From: F1-60-MAGs104 sp964355975
GTDB lineage: Bacteria > Planctomycetota > Phycisphaerae > Phycisphaerales > SM1A02
DNA length: 64,000 nt
Direction of reading: 5' to 3'
NCBI GenBank assembly: GCA_964355975.1
Contig: CAYHFW010000005.1
Coordinates: 58,499-122,498, forward strand
Shown: positions 43,594 through 52,111 of the stretch, piece by piece
How the letters are laid out: each line of letters opens with the position of its first letter
Numbering within the stretch: position 1 is the first letter of the stretch
Made by a program: the position numbers and the translations under genes
Notes under the pieces: model-generated
Databases searched by the model: none
Told to the model about the DNA's origin: nothing
The model's input: the letters and a program-made list of their open reading frames with translations, nothing else

Positions 43594-44286
43594 TTGCCAC
43601 AGCCAGAGCTTCCATTGTTTCGTCGTGTGGTGACCCGCCCACTCGTTGGTCCATCGATTCTTTCGGCGGACTTCACCTGCCTCGGACGCGAGGTCAAGGC
43701 GGTGCTGCGCGGGGGGGCTGATTACATCCACGTCGATGTGATGGATGGCCACTTCGTTCCAAACCTTTCAATGGGCTCTGCGATTTGTGCTGCTGTTCGC
43801 CGATGCGCGCCACATGCGTGGATCGATGTGCATTTGATGGTCACCGACCCCGCCGAATTATTCGAACCCTTTCTCGATGCGGGGGCGAATCACATTTCGG
43901 TTCATATTGAAAGTGTTCGCAAGCCTGCCGAATTGATCCGTCGCATTCAGTCGCGGGGGGCGACCGCAGGGATCGCCATCAAACCCGAGACGCCGTGGAA
44001 GTCGGTTGAATCGTTGTTCACGCTTGCCGATCTGTTCTTGGTGATGAGCGTGCACCCAGGATTTAGCGGGCAGAAGTTTCTCGCGAGCGCACTGCCGAAG
44101 GTGCGTGCCATTCGCTCGCGCATCTCGAATACGCAGCGCGTCGAACTCGATGGCGGGGTGAATCCAAGCAACTCCGCAGCGTGCATCGCCGCCGGGTGCG
44201 ACGCGCTTGTTTCGGCATCGGCGATCTTTGGGTCGAATGACTACGCAAAGGTCATCACGCAACTTCGCAGGAAGGCGCTGCGTTAG
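43594..44286 (+). CDS. rpe: Ribulose-phosphate 3-epimerase
   Basis: TIM-barrel metal enzyme interconverting ribulose and xylulose 5-phosphate (about 230 aa). It has PSILSADFTCLGREV, YIHVDVMDGHFVPNLSMG with metal-binding His/Asp, HLMVTDP, VMSVHPGFSGQKF and ELDGGVNPSN. A TTG at 43594, 2 nt after the previous stop and downstream of AGGA, is taken as the start; a GTG at 43627 would be closer to the usual N-terminus. The TAG stop forms part of the accD promoter box. Confidence 0.94.
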   Translation: MPQPELPLFRRVVTRPLVGPSILSADFTCLGREVKAVLRGGADYIHVDVMDGHFVPNLSMGSAICAAVRRCAPHAWIDVHLMVTDPAELFEPFLDAGANHISVHIESVRKPAELIRRIQSRGATAGIAIKPETPWKSVESLFTLADLFLVMSVHPGFSGQKFLASALPKVRAIRSRISNTQRVELDGGVNPSNSAACIAAGCDALVSASAIFGSNDYAKVITQLRRKALR

Positions 44287-44296
44287 GATGGGTGCG
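44284..44296 (+). promoter_or_regulatory. Putative leaderless promoter of accD, overlapping the rpe stop
   Basis: TAGGAT (44284-44289) begins with the rpe TAG stop codon and lies 7 nt before the ATG at 44297. Confidence 0.45.
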
Positions 44297-45133
44297 ATGG
44301 CAGAGCCGACATGGGATGTGGCGCAGAGCGCAACTGCGAAGAAGACTGTTCCAGATGGACTCTGGATGCAATGCCCTTCGTGCGGCGAAACGCTTTTTCG
44401 AAAGGCGGTCACGCAGAATCTCAACGTCTGTCCGCGCTGCGATTATCACATGCGCATCTCTGGGCGAGAGCGCATCGAACAACTGCTCGATCCAGGGACG
44501 TTTGAGCCGATGAACGCGCACATGGCGCCGCGCGATCCGCTTTCATTCTCTGATCTCAAGTCGTACCGCGACCGCATCGCACAAGCGCAGAAACAGACTG
44601 GCGAAAATGATGGTGTGCAAACTGGCACTGGATTCATCAAGGGGCGAAAGGTCGTCATCGCCGCGATGGACTTCACCTTTCTTGCAGGGTCGATGGGATC
44701 GGTCGTGGGCGAGAAGATCACCTGCGCGATTGAGCACGCGACCGATCACGCACTTGCGATGATCATCGTCTGCTGTTCAGGTGGAGCGCGCATGCAGGAG
44801 TCTGGTTTTTCACTGATGCAGATGGCCAAGACGAGCGCTGCGCTTGCGCGGCACGACGAAGCGAAGGGAGTCTTTATCTCGGTGTTGACTGATCCGACAA
44901 CGGGCGGAGTCACAGCGAGTTTTGCGATGTTGGGGGATGTGATCTTCGCAGAGCCGAAGGCGCTGATCGGTTTCGCCGGCCCCCGCGTGATTCGACAGAC
45001 GATTCGACAAGATCTGCCTGAGGATTTTCAGACGAGTGAATTCTTGCTCTCCTGCGGATTTGTTGATCGAATCGTCCACCGCTCGAACCTACGCAGCGAG
45101 ATCAGTCGCGTCATTGACTACTCGGGCAACTAG
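44297..45133 (+). CDS. accD: Acetyl-CoA carboxylase carboxyltransferase subunit beta
   Basis: Beta subunit of the carboxyltransferase that forms malonyl-CoA for fatty-acid synthesis (278 aa). The N-terminal zinc finger reads CPSCGETLFRKAVTQNLNVC then PRC, followed by the crotonase-fold core (SGGARMQESGFSLMQMAKTS, DPTTGGVTASFAMLGDV). Two ATGs three codons apart (44288, 44297) are possible; the second fits the promoter box better. The alpha subunit gene is not in the window. Confidence 0.95.
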   Translation: MAEPTWDVAQSATAKKTVPDGLWMQCPSCGETLFRKAVTQNLNVCPRCDYHMRISGRERIEQLLDPGTFEPMNAHMAPRDPLSFSDLKSYRDRIAQAQKQTGENDGVQTGTGFIKGRKVVIAAMDFTFLAGSMGSVVGEKITCAIEHATDHALAMIIVCCSGGARMQESGFSLMQMAKTSAALARHDEAKGVFISVLTDPTTGGVTASFAMLGDVIFAEPKALIGFAGPRVIRQTIRQDLPEDFQTSEFLLSCGFVDRIVHRSNLRSEISRVIDYSGN

Positions 45134-45136
45134 CGC

Positions 45137-48085
45137 GTGCAGTTGAACACGCACGCGCGAACGTGGTTGCTCGCCCTGGGGTCCGCGGCTTGCTTCGCAC
45201 TTGCATTTCCACCCTTTGGCCCTTGGTGGTTGGCGGTCGCCGCAATCTCAGGGTGGGTCATGCTCGCGGCGCGCGAAACGCTCACACGAGGTGCATGGTT
45301 CGCCATCACGGTGAGCGCGCTGTTGATGTGGCTCTGGTTTCAACTCTGGGTGATTGACGTTGCACTGGTGGGGTATCCATTCATGTGCATCTACCTCGCG
45401 CTGTACACGCCGCTTTTTGTCTGGGCACTTCGACAAAGCGCGCGCGGCACCATCGGCGCGTATGTGCCGTGGGCAGTGCGTGCGCCCATCGTGTTGGTCG
45501 CGCTCGAGTGGATTCGGGGAGTCATTGTTTTCGACGGATATCCGTGGTACGCGGCGGGGCATCCACTGATTGACTGCGCACCTCTTGCGCAGGTCGCCGA
45601 CTTTGGCGGCACTCCGGCTGCATCATTTCTCGTCGCATCGCTCGGCGGTGCAGTGGTCGATGTCTTTTGTTGGCGAGCTCAGCGCGCGGTGCCATCCCAT
45701 GCATCGCGCACGAGTTTGGCGGGTGTGTTTGTGGCGATTGCGCTGTTGGTCGGGTCGTTGGGCTATGGCTCGATGCGACTCGCCGAGACAGAGCAGTGCC
45801 TGACTGCTGGCCCGCGCATTCTCGCGGTGCAGACAAATCTGACGACTGACAACAAGATTGGATGGCCCCGCGACCGGCAGGAGTCTGATGTTGCTGCGTT
45901 CGGCGCACTCACGCTCTCACTTGCAGAGTCGGCACGAGCGAATGGCGATGCAATCGATCTCATCGTCTGGCCAGAGACGATGCTGCCAGGTTTCGGACTC
46001 GAGCCTGAGACGATCTCGATGATGTCCGCAGGGGGATGGTGGCCTGGCAGCCGATTCTCTGACTTTGTCCACTCGATCGCAAGAAATGTTGGCGCACCAT
46101 TCCTCGTGGGAAGCCCCGCGTACTTGGGACTTCGTGCGCAGAACGAGCGGTGGGTGTGGAATCAGCAATTCAATAGCGCGTACCTGCTTGAACCGGCCGG
46201 TACTCAGCAGCGTTATGACAAAGTGTTTCTGACTCCCTTTGGCGAAACGATGCCGTACATCTCAAACTGGTCGTGGCTCGAAGAGCAGTTGCTTGCACTC
46301 GGTGCGCGCGGGATGACTTTCGACCTCGATGCATCAACCGACCTGCGCACGCTTGCCTTTCACTGGGGAGCGGCGAACGACGCAACCAAGCAGATTGAAC
46401 TCGCGACTCCGATCTGCTTTGAAGACACGGTCGCCCCAGTCGTTCGAAAACTCGTCTACAGAGCGGATGGATCGAAGCGCGCGGCGATCATCGTCAATCT
46501 CTCAAACGATGGATGGTTTGGATTCAGCGACGCAGGCCGCGCGCAGCATGCGCTGATGGCGCGTTGGCGCTGCATCGAAAATCGTGTGCCGATGGTGCGG
46601 GTCGCCAACACCGGCATCTCTGCCGCGTTCACAAGCGAAGGCGCGCCCGTTGCTGGGGCGTCGGTCGCCCCGCGCACTGCAGGTGGGTTTGCGACGACCA
46701 CCAAACTCGACTCACGCGAGACGCTCTTTGGTCGATTGGGCGATGTAGGATCGCCGCTCATGTTGCTCGCAACGATCATCTTGTGTGGAAAGTGGAAACG
46801 ATGCAGTCTGTGTGCACTTCTACTCTTGGCAGGCTGCACGGGGAATCCTTCGAGCGTCGCCTCGATCGATGGCGGTTCTTGGAGCTCGCGTCCACGCACG
46901 ATCGATCCGAGCATGTCGCTGCGAACGGTCGAACCAGTCGAAGAGACCGTTGTTGTTGTGCCAACTGAAACCGTGGTGGTTGAGGCCGCCGCGGTCGAGC
47001 CGCCGGTCGCCGATCCAACGCTCGGCAAAGTCGAACAGCCCGCACCCGCGCCCGCACTCGCGCCCGCAGCAACCGAAGTCGTTGCGGTTGAAAGCGCAGC
47101 GACGGTCGCAGTCGTTGCGCCCGCTGAGACCGCACAACAATTGATGCGCGAAGGCAAGTCGCCGAGCGAATTGGCTCTCGACATCTTGGTCGCAGCATCT
47201 TCGAGCCAAGAAGCGATCTACCGAGCGCACGCGCTCGAGGGATTGCAGCCCGCCACTGCGGCGCTCGAGAGTGCAACGTTTCGGCTCTTGGCAGACCCCA
47301 ATCCAGGAGTTCGATTTGCCGCGGCGGTGACCGTGGGGCGCAATCGATTTGTGCAGTGCGCGCAGGTTGTCGAACCGCTGACGCTTGATCCGAATCTTTC
47401 TGTGCGCGCTGCCGCGCTCTATGCGCTCGTGCGACTTGGGCGCGTTGTCGACATCACGCCACTCGCGCAACTCATGATGAGTGAAGATGCTGATGTGCGG
47501 TCCAATGCGTTTTTTGTGCTTGGCGAACTGCGCAATCCATCGGCGATACCGCTGGTCGAAACGGCAGTGGGGCGGCCGCTCATTGGCGCCGACCGCACGC
47601 GGGCGCGCATCGTTGATCTGCAGGCCGCCGAGGCGATGGCAAAGATGGGTGACTACCGGCAGTTCGACCCAATTCGCGCAGCGCTGTTCGCGCCGAGCGA
47701 TCAGTCAGAAATCGTGGCGCTCGCCTGTCAGATAGTGGGAGAGATCAACGACCGCGGCGCGCGTGGACATCTCATTGGCATTTGGAATGGCAAAGAGCAA
47801 CTGCAGAAGCCCCTCGAGATTCGCTTGATTGTTGGAACCGCGCTGATTCGCATCGGCGAACCGAATGTGCAACCCATCCTTCAACTCTGCGAAACCGCGA
47901 TCAAAGATCCGTCGCCATCGGTGCGCGCCCAAGCTTCTGCCACCCTTGGATGGGTCGGCGGACCGCGCGCGCTCGCTTTGCTCTCCCAAACGCTTGCCGA
48001 TCCGGTGCCGATTGTGCGCCTGACTGCAGCCGCTGGGTATCTGCGAGCGATGCCCGAGTCGCAGTCCAATTCGGCTGGTGGATGA
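45137..48085 (+). CDS. lnt: Apolipoprotein N-acyltransferase fused to HEAT-repeat lipoprotein (982 aa)
   Basis: Residues 1 to about 555 are a complete Lnt. There are seven N-terminal membrane segments, then a periplasmic nitrilase domain with the catalytic triad positions in VWPETMLPG (Glu), RYDKVFLTPFGE (Lys) and TPICFED (Cys), then a last helix LMLLATIILC. The frame continues through GKWKR into CSLCALLLLAGC, a perfect signal peptide and lipobox (Cys near residue 567). A Val/Glu/Pro/Ala linker follows, then HEAT repeats at about 690-975. Topology is consistent: Lnt ends in the cytoplasm, and GKWKR plus the next hydrophobic run would re-enter as a signal anchor. It starts with GTG, 3 nt after accD. 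The lipoprotein half may also be made alone from an internal start at 46760 or 46781. Confidence 0.88.
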   Translation: MQLNTHARTWLLALGSAACFALAFPPFGPWWLAVAAISGWVMLAARETLTRGAWFAITVSALLMWLWFQLWVIDVALVGYPFMCIYLALYTPLFVWALRQSARGTIGAYVPWAVRAPIVLVALEWIRGVIVFDGYPWYAAGHPLIDCAPLAQVADFGGTPAASFLVASLGGAVVDVFCWRAQRAVPSHASRTSLAGVFVAIALLVGSLGYGSMRLAETEQCLTAGPRILAVQTNLTTDNKIGWPRDRQESDVAAFGALTLSLAESARANGDAIDLIVWPETMLPGFGLEPETISMMSAGGWWPGSRFSDFVHSIARNVGAPFLVGSPAYLGLRAQNERWVWNQQFNSAYLLEPAGTQQRYDKVFLTPFGETMPYISNWSWLEEQLLALGARGMTFDLDASTDLRTLAFHWGAANDATKQIELATPICFEDTVAPVVRKLVYRADGSKRAAIIVNLSNDGWFGFSDAGRAQHALMARWRCIENRVPMVRVANTGISAAFTSEGAPVAGASVAPRTAGGFATTTKLDSRETLFGRLGDVGSPLMLLATIILCGKWKRCSLCALLLLAGCTGNPSSVASIDGGSWSSRPRTIDPSMSLRTVEPVEETVVVVPTETVVVEAAAVEPPVADPTLGKVEQPAPAPALAPAATEVVAVESAATVAVVAPAETAQQLMREGKSPSELALDILVAASSSQEAIYRAHALEGLQPATAALESATFRLLADPNPGVRFAAAVTVGRNRFVQCAQVVEPLTLDPNLSVRAAALYALVRLGRVVDITPLAQLMMSEDADVRSNAFFVLGELRNPSAIPLVETAVGRPLIGADRTRARIVDLQAAEAMAKMGDYRQFDPIRAALFAPSDQSEIVALACQIVGEINDRGARGHLIGIWNGKEQLQKPLEIRLIVGTALIRIGEPNVQPILQLCETAIKDPSPSVRAQASATLGWVGGPRALALLSQTLADPVPIVRLTAAAGYLRAMPESQSNSAGG
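46746..46759 (+). promoter_or_regulatory. Possible internal leaderless promoter inside the lnt fusion
   Basis: TAGGAT (46746-46751) lies 8 nt before an in-frame ATG at 46760, just upstream of the embedded lipobox. The same hexamer precedes accD and ubiE. Confidence 0.3.
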
Positions 48086-48087
48086 GG

Positions 48088-48128
48088 CGAGTCGACTCGT
48101 TGACATCAACTCCCGCTACAGGTAAAAC
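48088..48128 (+). promoter_or_regulatory. Candidate promoter with adjoining palindrome upstream of the MreC-like gene
   Basis: TTGACA (48100-48105), 17 nt, TAAAAC (48123-48128). A perfect 12-nt palindrome CGAGTCGACTCG (48088-48099) abuts the -35 box and could be an operator. It probably starts transcription of the shape-gene cluster. Confidence 0.45.
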
Positions 48129-48211
48129 ACAAGGTCTGTTGGATGTGCGGCGATTGCGCCCCCGTCCGAGTCTGCGTCCTGAGTGATCTCCAAACCCAAT
48201 TAGGTCCACAC

Positions 48212-49102
48212 GTGCATATTCTGACGAAAGTATTTGTTGTTCTCGTTTCGCTCCTCGCAGTTGCATTGGTTCCGCTCACTGCGGTGCAGAGCATGAACCA
48301 AGCAGCGCTGAAGCAGCAGGTCAAAGACAAAGAAGGCGCCGTTGGAACTGCCCGCCGCGAACTCGATTCTGAGCGCGCGCTGCGTGCGAAGGCAGAGAAC
48401 GACACCGCTCTGCAGTTGAAGGATCTCGACGCCGAGAAGAACCGTTTGCAGGCACTCGTCGAAGAGGGCACCTCGCGCGTTCGCGTGCTTGAGTCGGACT
48501 TGGCGCAGTCGAAGATCACGCTCACGACGGCGCAGCAGTCGCTCTTGGTGATGACCGAAACAGATCGCGCCAAGACTGAATTGACGCGCACGTTGACCGA
48601 AGAACTCGACACCCAGCGCAGCCTCGTGACGGATTGCGAAAAGGTTCGCATTGACATCGAACAAAAACTCGGCAAGACCGACAGCGATCTGCGCGTTGCG
48701 CAGGAAGCGGTGGGTGATCTCAAGGAACAGGTCGCATCACTCAGTTCGGAGAAGACCAAGACCGACCAGGTCGTTCGCGACTATTCGGCGCGCTACGGCA
48801 CGCAGACCGGAGAGGCCGCAGCGGGCGGATCCTCAACCGTTGCTGATCGCGATCTCACTGCACGCATCGTGAATGTGCGCCGCACCGATGACGCGGTTTA
48901 TGCTGAGATCGATGCTGGAAGCCGCGATGGAATCAAGCAAGGATGGGTTCTCACAATCGGAGATGGATCACGATTCATCGGAAAACTTCGAATCACAACG
49001 GTCGATGTCAACAAGGCAGTCGGAACCGTTGATCTTGAAGATGCCGCTGGACGGGGACCGGTTCGAGTCGGGCAGCGCGTGACCGTGCGCCGCGGACAGT
49101 GA
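48212..49102 (+). CDS. Membrane-anchored coiled-coil protein with MreC-like C-terminal domain
   Basis: About 296 aa. One N-terminal membrane helix (KVFVVLVSLLAVALVPLTAV) is followed by a long charged heptad-rich coiled coil (about residues 30-190). A compact C-terminal beta domain then reads EIDAGSRDGIKQGWVLTIG and GRGPVRVGQRVTVRRG. The last part resembles the beta-barrel of MreC (compare NAGSQQGVSPGDIAIIDGD in the true MreC encoded at 50667), so the architecture mimics MreC. It lies upstream of mreB-C-D and is probably a cell-shape or envelope scaffold, by context. GTG at 48212 is chosen; an ATG at 48143 would add a Cys-rich 23-residue leader that looks non-coding. Confidence 0.72.
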   Translation: MHILTKVFVVLVSLLAVALVPLTAVQSMNQAALKQQVKDKEGAVGTARRELDSERALRAKAENDTALQLKDLDAEKNRLQALVEEGTSRVRVLESDLAQSKITLTTAQQSLLVMTETDRAKTELTRTLTEELDTQRSLVTDCEKVRIDIEQKLGKTDSDLRVAQEAVGDLKEQVASLSSEKTKTDQVVRDYSARYGTQTGEAAAGGSSTVADRDLTARIVNVRRTDDAVYAEIDAGSRDGIKQGWVLTIGDGSRFIGKLRITTVDVNKAVGTVDLEDAAGRGPVRVGQRVTVRRGQ

Positions 49103-49132
49103 CGATCACGAGACCAAGAGAAGGATTACACC

Positions 49133-49519
49133 ATGGCATTCCTCGGAATTGGAAAGAAGTCTCCCAAGCCCTCCTCCGCGCCTGCGCCCGTTGCGAGCGA
49201 TATGGATGAACTTTCGGATGATGGGTTCGATGGCAGTGGCGCGGCAGTCGCCGCTCCTGCAAAGCCCGCGAAGAAGAGTTTCTTCGGCGCAAAGGCGAAG
49301 GCTCCCGCTGGCAAGTCGGGCGCGGCGAAGTCCGCTGCAAAGCCGAAGGCTGCGAAGTCGCGCTCTTCAGGTGGAGACATGGACATTTACACAGCGGTGC
49401 TCGTTGCCGCTGTTCTAGCGCTCGCCGCTGGATGCGTTCTGGTTGCTCTGGACAACCTCGCTGGGGTCGAAGGCACCTCCGACGAGGGGAATCCATTCGT
49501 GGTGCTCTCCTCGAACTGA
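49133..49519 (+). CDS. Small Lys/Ala/Pro-rich protein with one C-terminal membrane helix
   Basis: 128 aa. The first 80 residues are low-complexity, rich in Lys, Ala, Pro and Ser (KSFFGAKAKAPAGKSGAAKS). A single membrane helix follows at about 86-107 (YTAVLVAAVLALAAGCVLVA), with a short outer tail. AAGGA 7 nt before the ATG supports the start. The flexible basic tail should be cytoplasmic and could contact DNA, membrane or MreB; this is inference only. It sits between the MreC-like gene and mreB in the same orientation. I recognise no family. Confidence 0.78.
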   Translation: MAFLGIGKKSPKPSSAPAPVASDMDELSDDGFDGSGAAVAAPAKPAKKSFFGAKAKAPAGKSGAAKSAAKPKAAKSRSSGGDMDIYTAVLVAAVLALAAGCVLVALDNLAGVEGTSDEGNPFVVLSSN

Positions 49520-49556
49520 GGAGCGCCATTTTCACTGGCCAAGGAGGTGGCCGCAC

Positions 49557-50624
49557 ATGGGTCTAGAGAAGATGATGGGTTGGTTCAGCGTGGATATGGG
49601 AATCGATCTGGGGACGTGCAACACATTGGTCTGCGTTCGTGGCGAAGGCATTGTGCTCAATGAGCCATCCGTCGTCGCTGTGCGCAAGGGCACGAACCAA
49701 GTCTTGATGAACGGAACAGCCGTTGGTTTTGCGGCCAAAGAGATGCTCGGCCGAACCCCGGGATCGATTCAGGCGATCCGTCCTTTGAAGGATGGAGTCA
49801 TCTCTGATTTCGAAATCACCGAGGCGATGCTGAAGTACTTCATCCAAAAGGTGATGGGGCGAAGCAGGATCTTTGGGCCGCGCGTTGTGATCTCGATTCC
49901 ATCGGGCATCACTGCCGTTGAAAAGCGCGCGGTGCTCGATAGCGCCGAGCGAGCTGGCGCGCGCAAGGTGTTTTTGCTCGAAGAGCCGATGGCTGCTGCA
50001 ATGGGTGCGAATCTTCCATTCGACGAGGCGACTGCGAGCATGGTCGTTGACATCGGCGGCGGAACAAGCGAGATCGCAATTCTCAGCCTCGCAGATATCG
50101 CCAAGGCGTCGAGCCTGCGCGTGGCGGGCGATGATTTCGATGAGGCGATCATTCGATTCCTCGAAGAGAAGCGGGGACTGCGCGTCGGTGAACAGACGGC
50201 AGAACAGATCAAGATTCGCATCGGAAGCGCGTGGCCACTCACCGAAGAACTCGCAATGAAGGTGCGCGGTCGCGATGTCGCGAGCGGATTGCCTCGCCAG
50301 ATCGAAGTGAATTCGGTCGAGATTCGCGAGGCGCTTTCTGAACCGCTTCGAAAGATTGCAGATGAAGTCGTCAAGACATTGCGTGAAGCCGATCCAGAAC
50401 TGGCTGCAGATCTTTGCAATCCTGATCTTCCACACAATGGAATCACCGTTGCGGGCGGCGGCGCATTGCTGCGAGGAATCGACATGATGTTCGCTGATCG
50501 CACTGGGCTCACGGTCAAGATCGCAGAAGATCCGTTGACATGCGTCGCGCGTGGGACGGCGCTCTACCTCGAGAATCTCGAGCAGTACAAGTCGATTCTT
50601 GAGTCCAACGTCGAGGAACTCTGA
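49557..50624 (+). CDS. mreB: Rod-shape-determining actin homologue MreB
   Basis: Bacterial actin that forms filaments at the inner membrane and directs lateral wall growth (355 aa). It has GIDLGTCNTLVC near residue 15, the adenosine-phosphate loops VVDIGGGTSEIAILS and GITVAGGGALLRGID, and EEPMAAAMGA. The ATG at 49557 is fixed by the strongest Shine-Dalgarno in the window, AAGGAGGTG (49541-49549). Upstream ORF extension to 49443 is discarded. It leads mreB-C-D. Many planctomycetes lack MreB, so its presence supports a lineage that keeps it. Confidence 0.97.
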   Translation: MGLEKMMGWFSVDMGIDLGTCNTLVCVRGEGIVLNEPSVVAVRKGTNQVLMNGTAVGFAAKEMLGRTPGSIQAIRPLKDGVISDFEITEAMLKYFIQKVMGRSRIFGPRVVISIPSGITAVEKRAVLDSAERAGARKVFLLEEPMAAAMGANLPFDEATASMVVDIGGGTSEIAILSLADIAKASSLRVAGDDFDEAIIRFLEEKRGLRVGEQTAEQIKIRIGSAWPLTEELAMKVRGRDVASGLPRQIEVNSVEIREALSEPLRKIADEVVKTLREADPELAADLCNPDLPHNGITVAGGGALLRGIDMMFADRTGLTVKIAEDPLTCVARGTALYLENLEQYKSILESNVEEL

Positions 50625-50666
50625 GCGCTCGCGCCGCGCTCGCATGGATGAAATGGAACACCTCGC

Positions 50667-51512
50667 GTGCGCCGCATCCCTCCTCTTGCTCTGGTCGTAA
50701 CTTTCATCGTGCTGTTGGGTCTCTGTCCGACGCGGTGGATCGCGCCGCTGACGGGTGATCTCTCGTCTGTATTGTGGGTGCCACTCTCGCCACTCTCGCA
50801 CGGCGCGACGGCGATGCGACTCTGGCTGCGTCCGCGACCGATCACTCCGTCGACCGATGAATCAACTGCTGTTGCAGAGCGCGACTACTACCGCGGGCTC
50901 TGGCATGCAGAGCGCATCCGAATTGAAGCACTTGAGAAGAAGTTGCGCATGTATGAGGTGACAGTGGGGCGTTCGTCGACTGCCGAGAGCGTTCGACTCT
51001 CGAGCGCCAATGTCATCGCACGCACTCCAGGTTCGGGTGGGCTCGCGCTGAAGGTGAATGCAGGAAGCCAGCAGGGAGTCTCGCCTGGCGACATCGCGAT
51101 CATCGACGGTGACGCGCTTGTGGGGAGGATTGCGCCTGAAGTTGGCACGGTGACGAGCGTCATCTTGTCAATCGCAGATCGGTCGGTCGGAAGGTTTGAC
51201 GCCTACATCGTGCCTGCTGCGGAGGAGCGATCGAATCGCCAAACTCGAATTTCAGTGCAGTTGCTCGCGGACGGAAGTGGAAATCTGCGCGGCGACATTG
51301 ATCTTCCGAGTGCGGTTCGACCGGGAGATATTGTGCGATTCAGAGATGGAGCGTGGCCGATGGGTGCACAAGGAATGCGCATCGGCGCAGTTCTTGCTGT
51401 GCCTCGAAAAGATGCGCAGCCGCTGCGTGGCGAAGTCATTGTTCAGCCCGCCGTCGATCCCGCCGTCGTGGGCGAGGTTGTGATCAAACTCGCAGGAGCG
51501 CCGCAACCATGA
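50667..51512 (+). CDS. mreC: Rod-shape-determining protein MreC
   Basis: 281-aa membrane-anchored periplasmic protein linking MreB to the wall-synthesis enzymes. One N-terminal helix (LALVVTFIVLLGLCPTRW) precedes a coiled coil (YYRGLWHAERIRIEALEKKL) and the double beta-barrel core (VNAGSQQGVSPGD, GRIAPEVGTVTSVILS, LPSAVRPGDIVRF). A GTG start 42 nt after mreB is used because no in-frame ATG lies between. Its stop overlaps mreD (ATGA). Confidence 0.87.
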   Translation: MRRIPPLALVVTFIVLLGLCPTRWIAPLTGDLSSVLWVPLSPLSHGATAMRLWLRPRPITPSTDESTAVAERDYYRGLWHAERIRIEALEKKLRMYEVTVGRSSTAESVRLSSANVIARTPGSGGLALKVNAGSQQGVSPGDIAIIDGDALVGRIAPEVGTVTSVILSIADRSVGRFDAYIVPAAEERSNRQTRISVQLLADGSGNLRGDIDLPSAVRPGDIVRFRDGAWPMGAQGMRIGAVLAVPRKDAQPLRGEVIVQPAVDPAVVGEVVIKLAGAPQP

Positions 51513-52102
51513 GATGGATTGTTGCACTGCCGTTCTTGGTCATCGCGCTCGTCGCAGATGTTTCATTCATGCCAGTCTTCGAGATTGGTGGGGTGACCCC
51601 TCATCTCGTGATCGTGGTGGTCGCGTTCGCAGCGATGCACGCAGATTCTGCGACTGTGAACTGGTTTGCGCTGCTCGCCGGATTTTGCATGGACCTCTCT
51701 GAGCCATCACTCACTGGACCGCGTGCGCCGCTCTATCTCGTGGGTCCTTCGACGCTCGGGATGTTTTTTGGTGCGCAAGCTCTGCTCTCAATGCGCGGGT
51801 TTCTTGTCCGGCGCAATCCGCTCGCCGTCGGCGTGACATCGTTCGTCTTGGCGCTCACAAGCGGTCTCTTCTGGACCGCATGGTGGGCGCTTCGATCGTG
51901 GTATCCCGACTCTCCACCGCCGTGGGGTGATGGATCAGCGCTTGGCGAACTTGGAAATCAAGTCTTAGAAGCTCTTTCGATTGGGATCATCGGGCTGCCA
52001 TTTGGATGGCTGCTCTTGCGCTTCTCAGGGCTCTGGGTGTTTCCTTCCATTCTCGAGCGCTCGCGTCGCCAAGGTGGTTCGGCGCGCATCATTCGACAGT
52101 AG
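51509..52102 (+). CDS. mreD: Rod-shape-determining protein MreD
   Basis: 197-aa polytopic protein of MreD type with about five hydrophobic segments. The start MRWIVALPFLVIALVADVSF and the family-like segment LVIVVVAFAAMHADSATVNWF then GFCMDLSEPSLTGPRA fit MreD. The ATG overlaps the mreC stop by 4 nt. Its TAG stop forms part of the promoter box of the next gene. Confidence 0.85.
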   Translation: MRWIVALPFLVIALVADVSFMPVFEIGGVTPHLVIVVVAFAAMHADSATVNWFALLAGFCMDLSEPSLTGPRAPLYLVGPSTLGMFFGAQALLSMRGFLVRRNPLAVGVTSFVLALTSGLFWTAWWALRSWYPDSPPPWGDGSALGELGNQVLEALSIGIIGLPFGWLLLRFSGLWVFPSILERSRRQGGSARIIRQ

Positions 52103-52111
52103 AGTGCGCCG
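52100..52111 (+). promoter_or_regulatory. Putative leaderless promoter overlapping the mreD stop
   Basis: TAGAGT (52100-52105) starts with the mreD TAG stop and lies 6 nt before the ATG of the GlmU-like gene. Confidence 0.45.
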
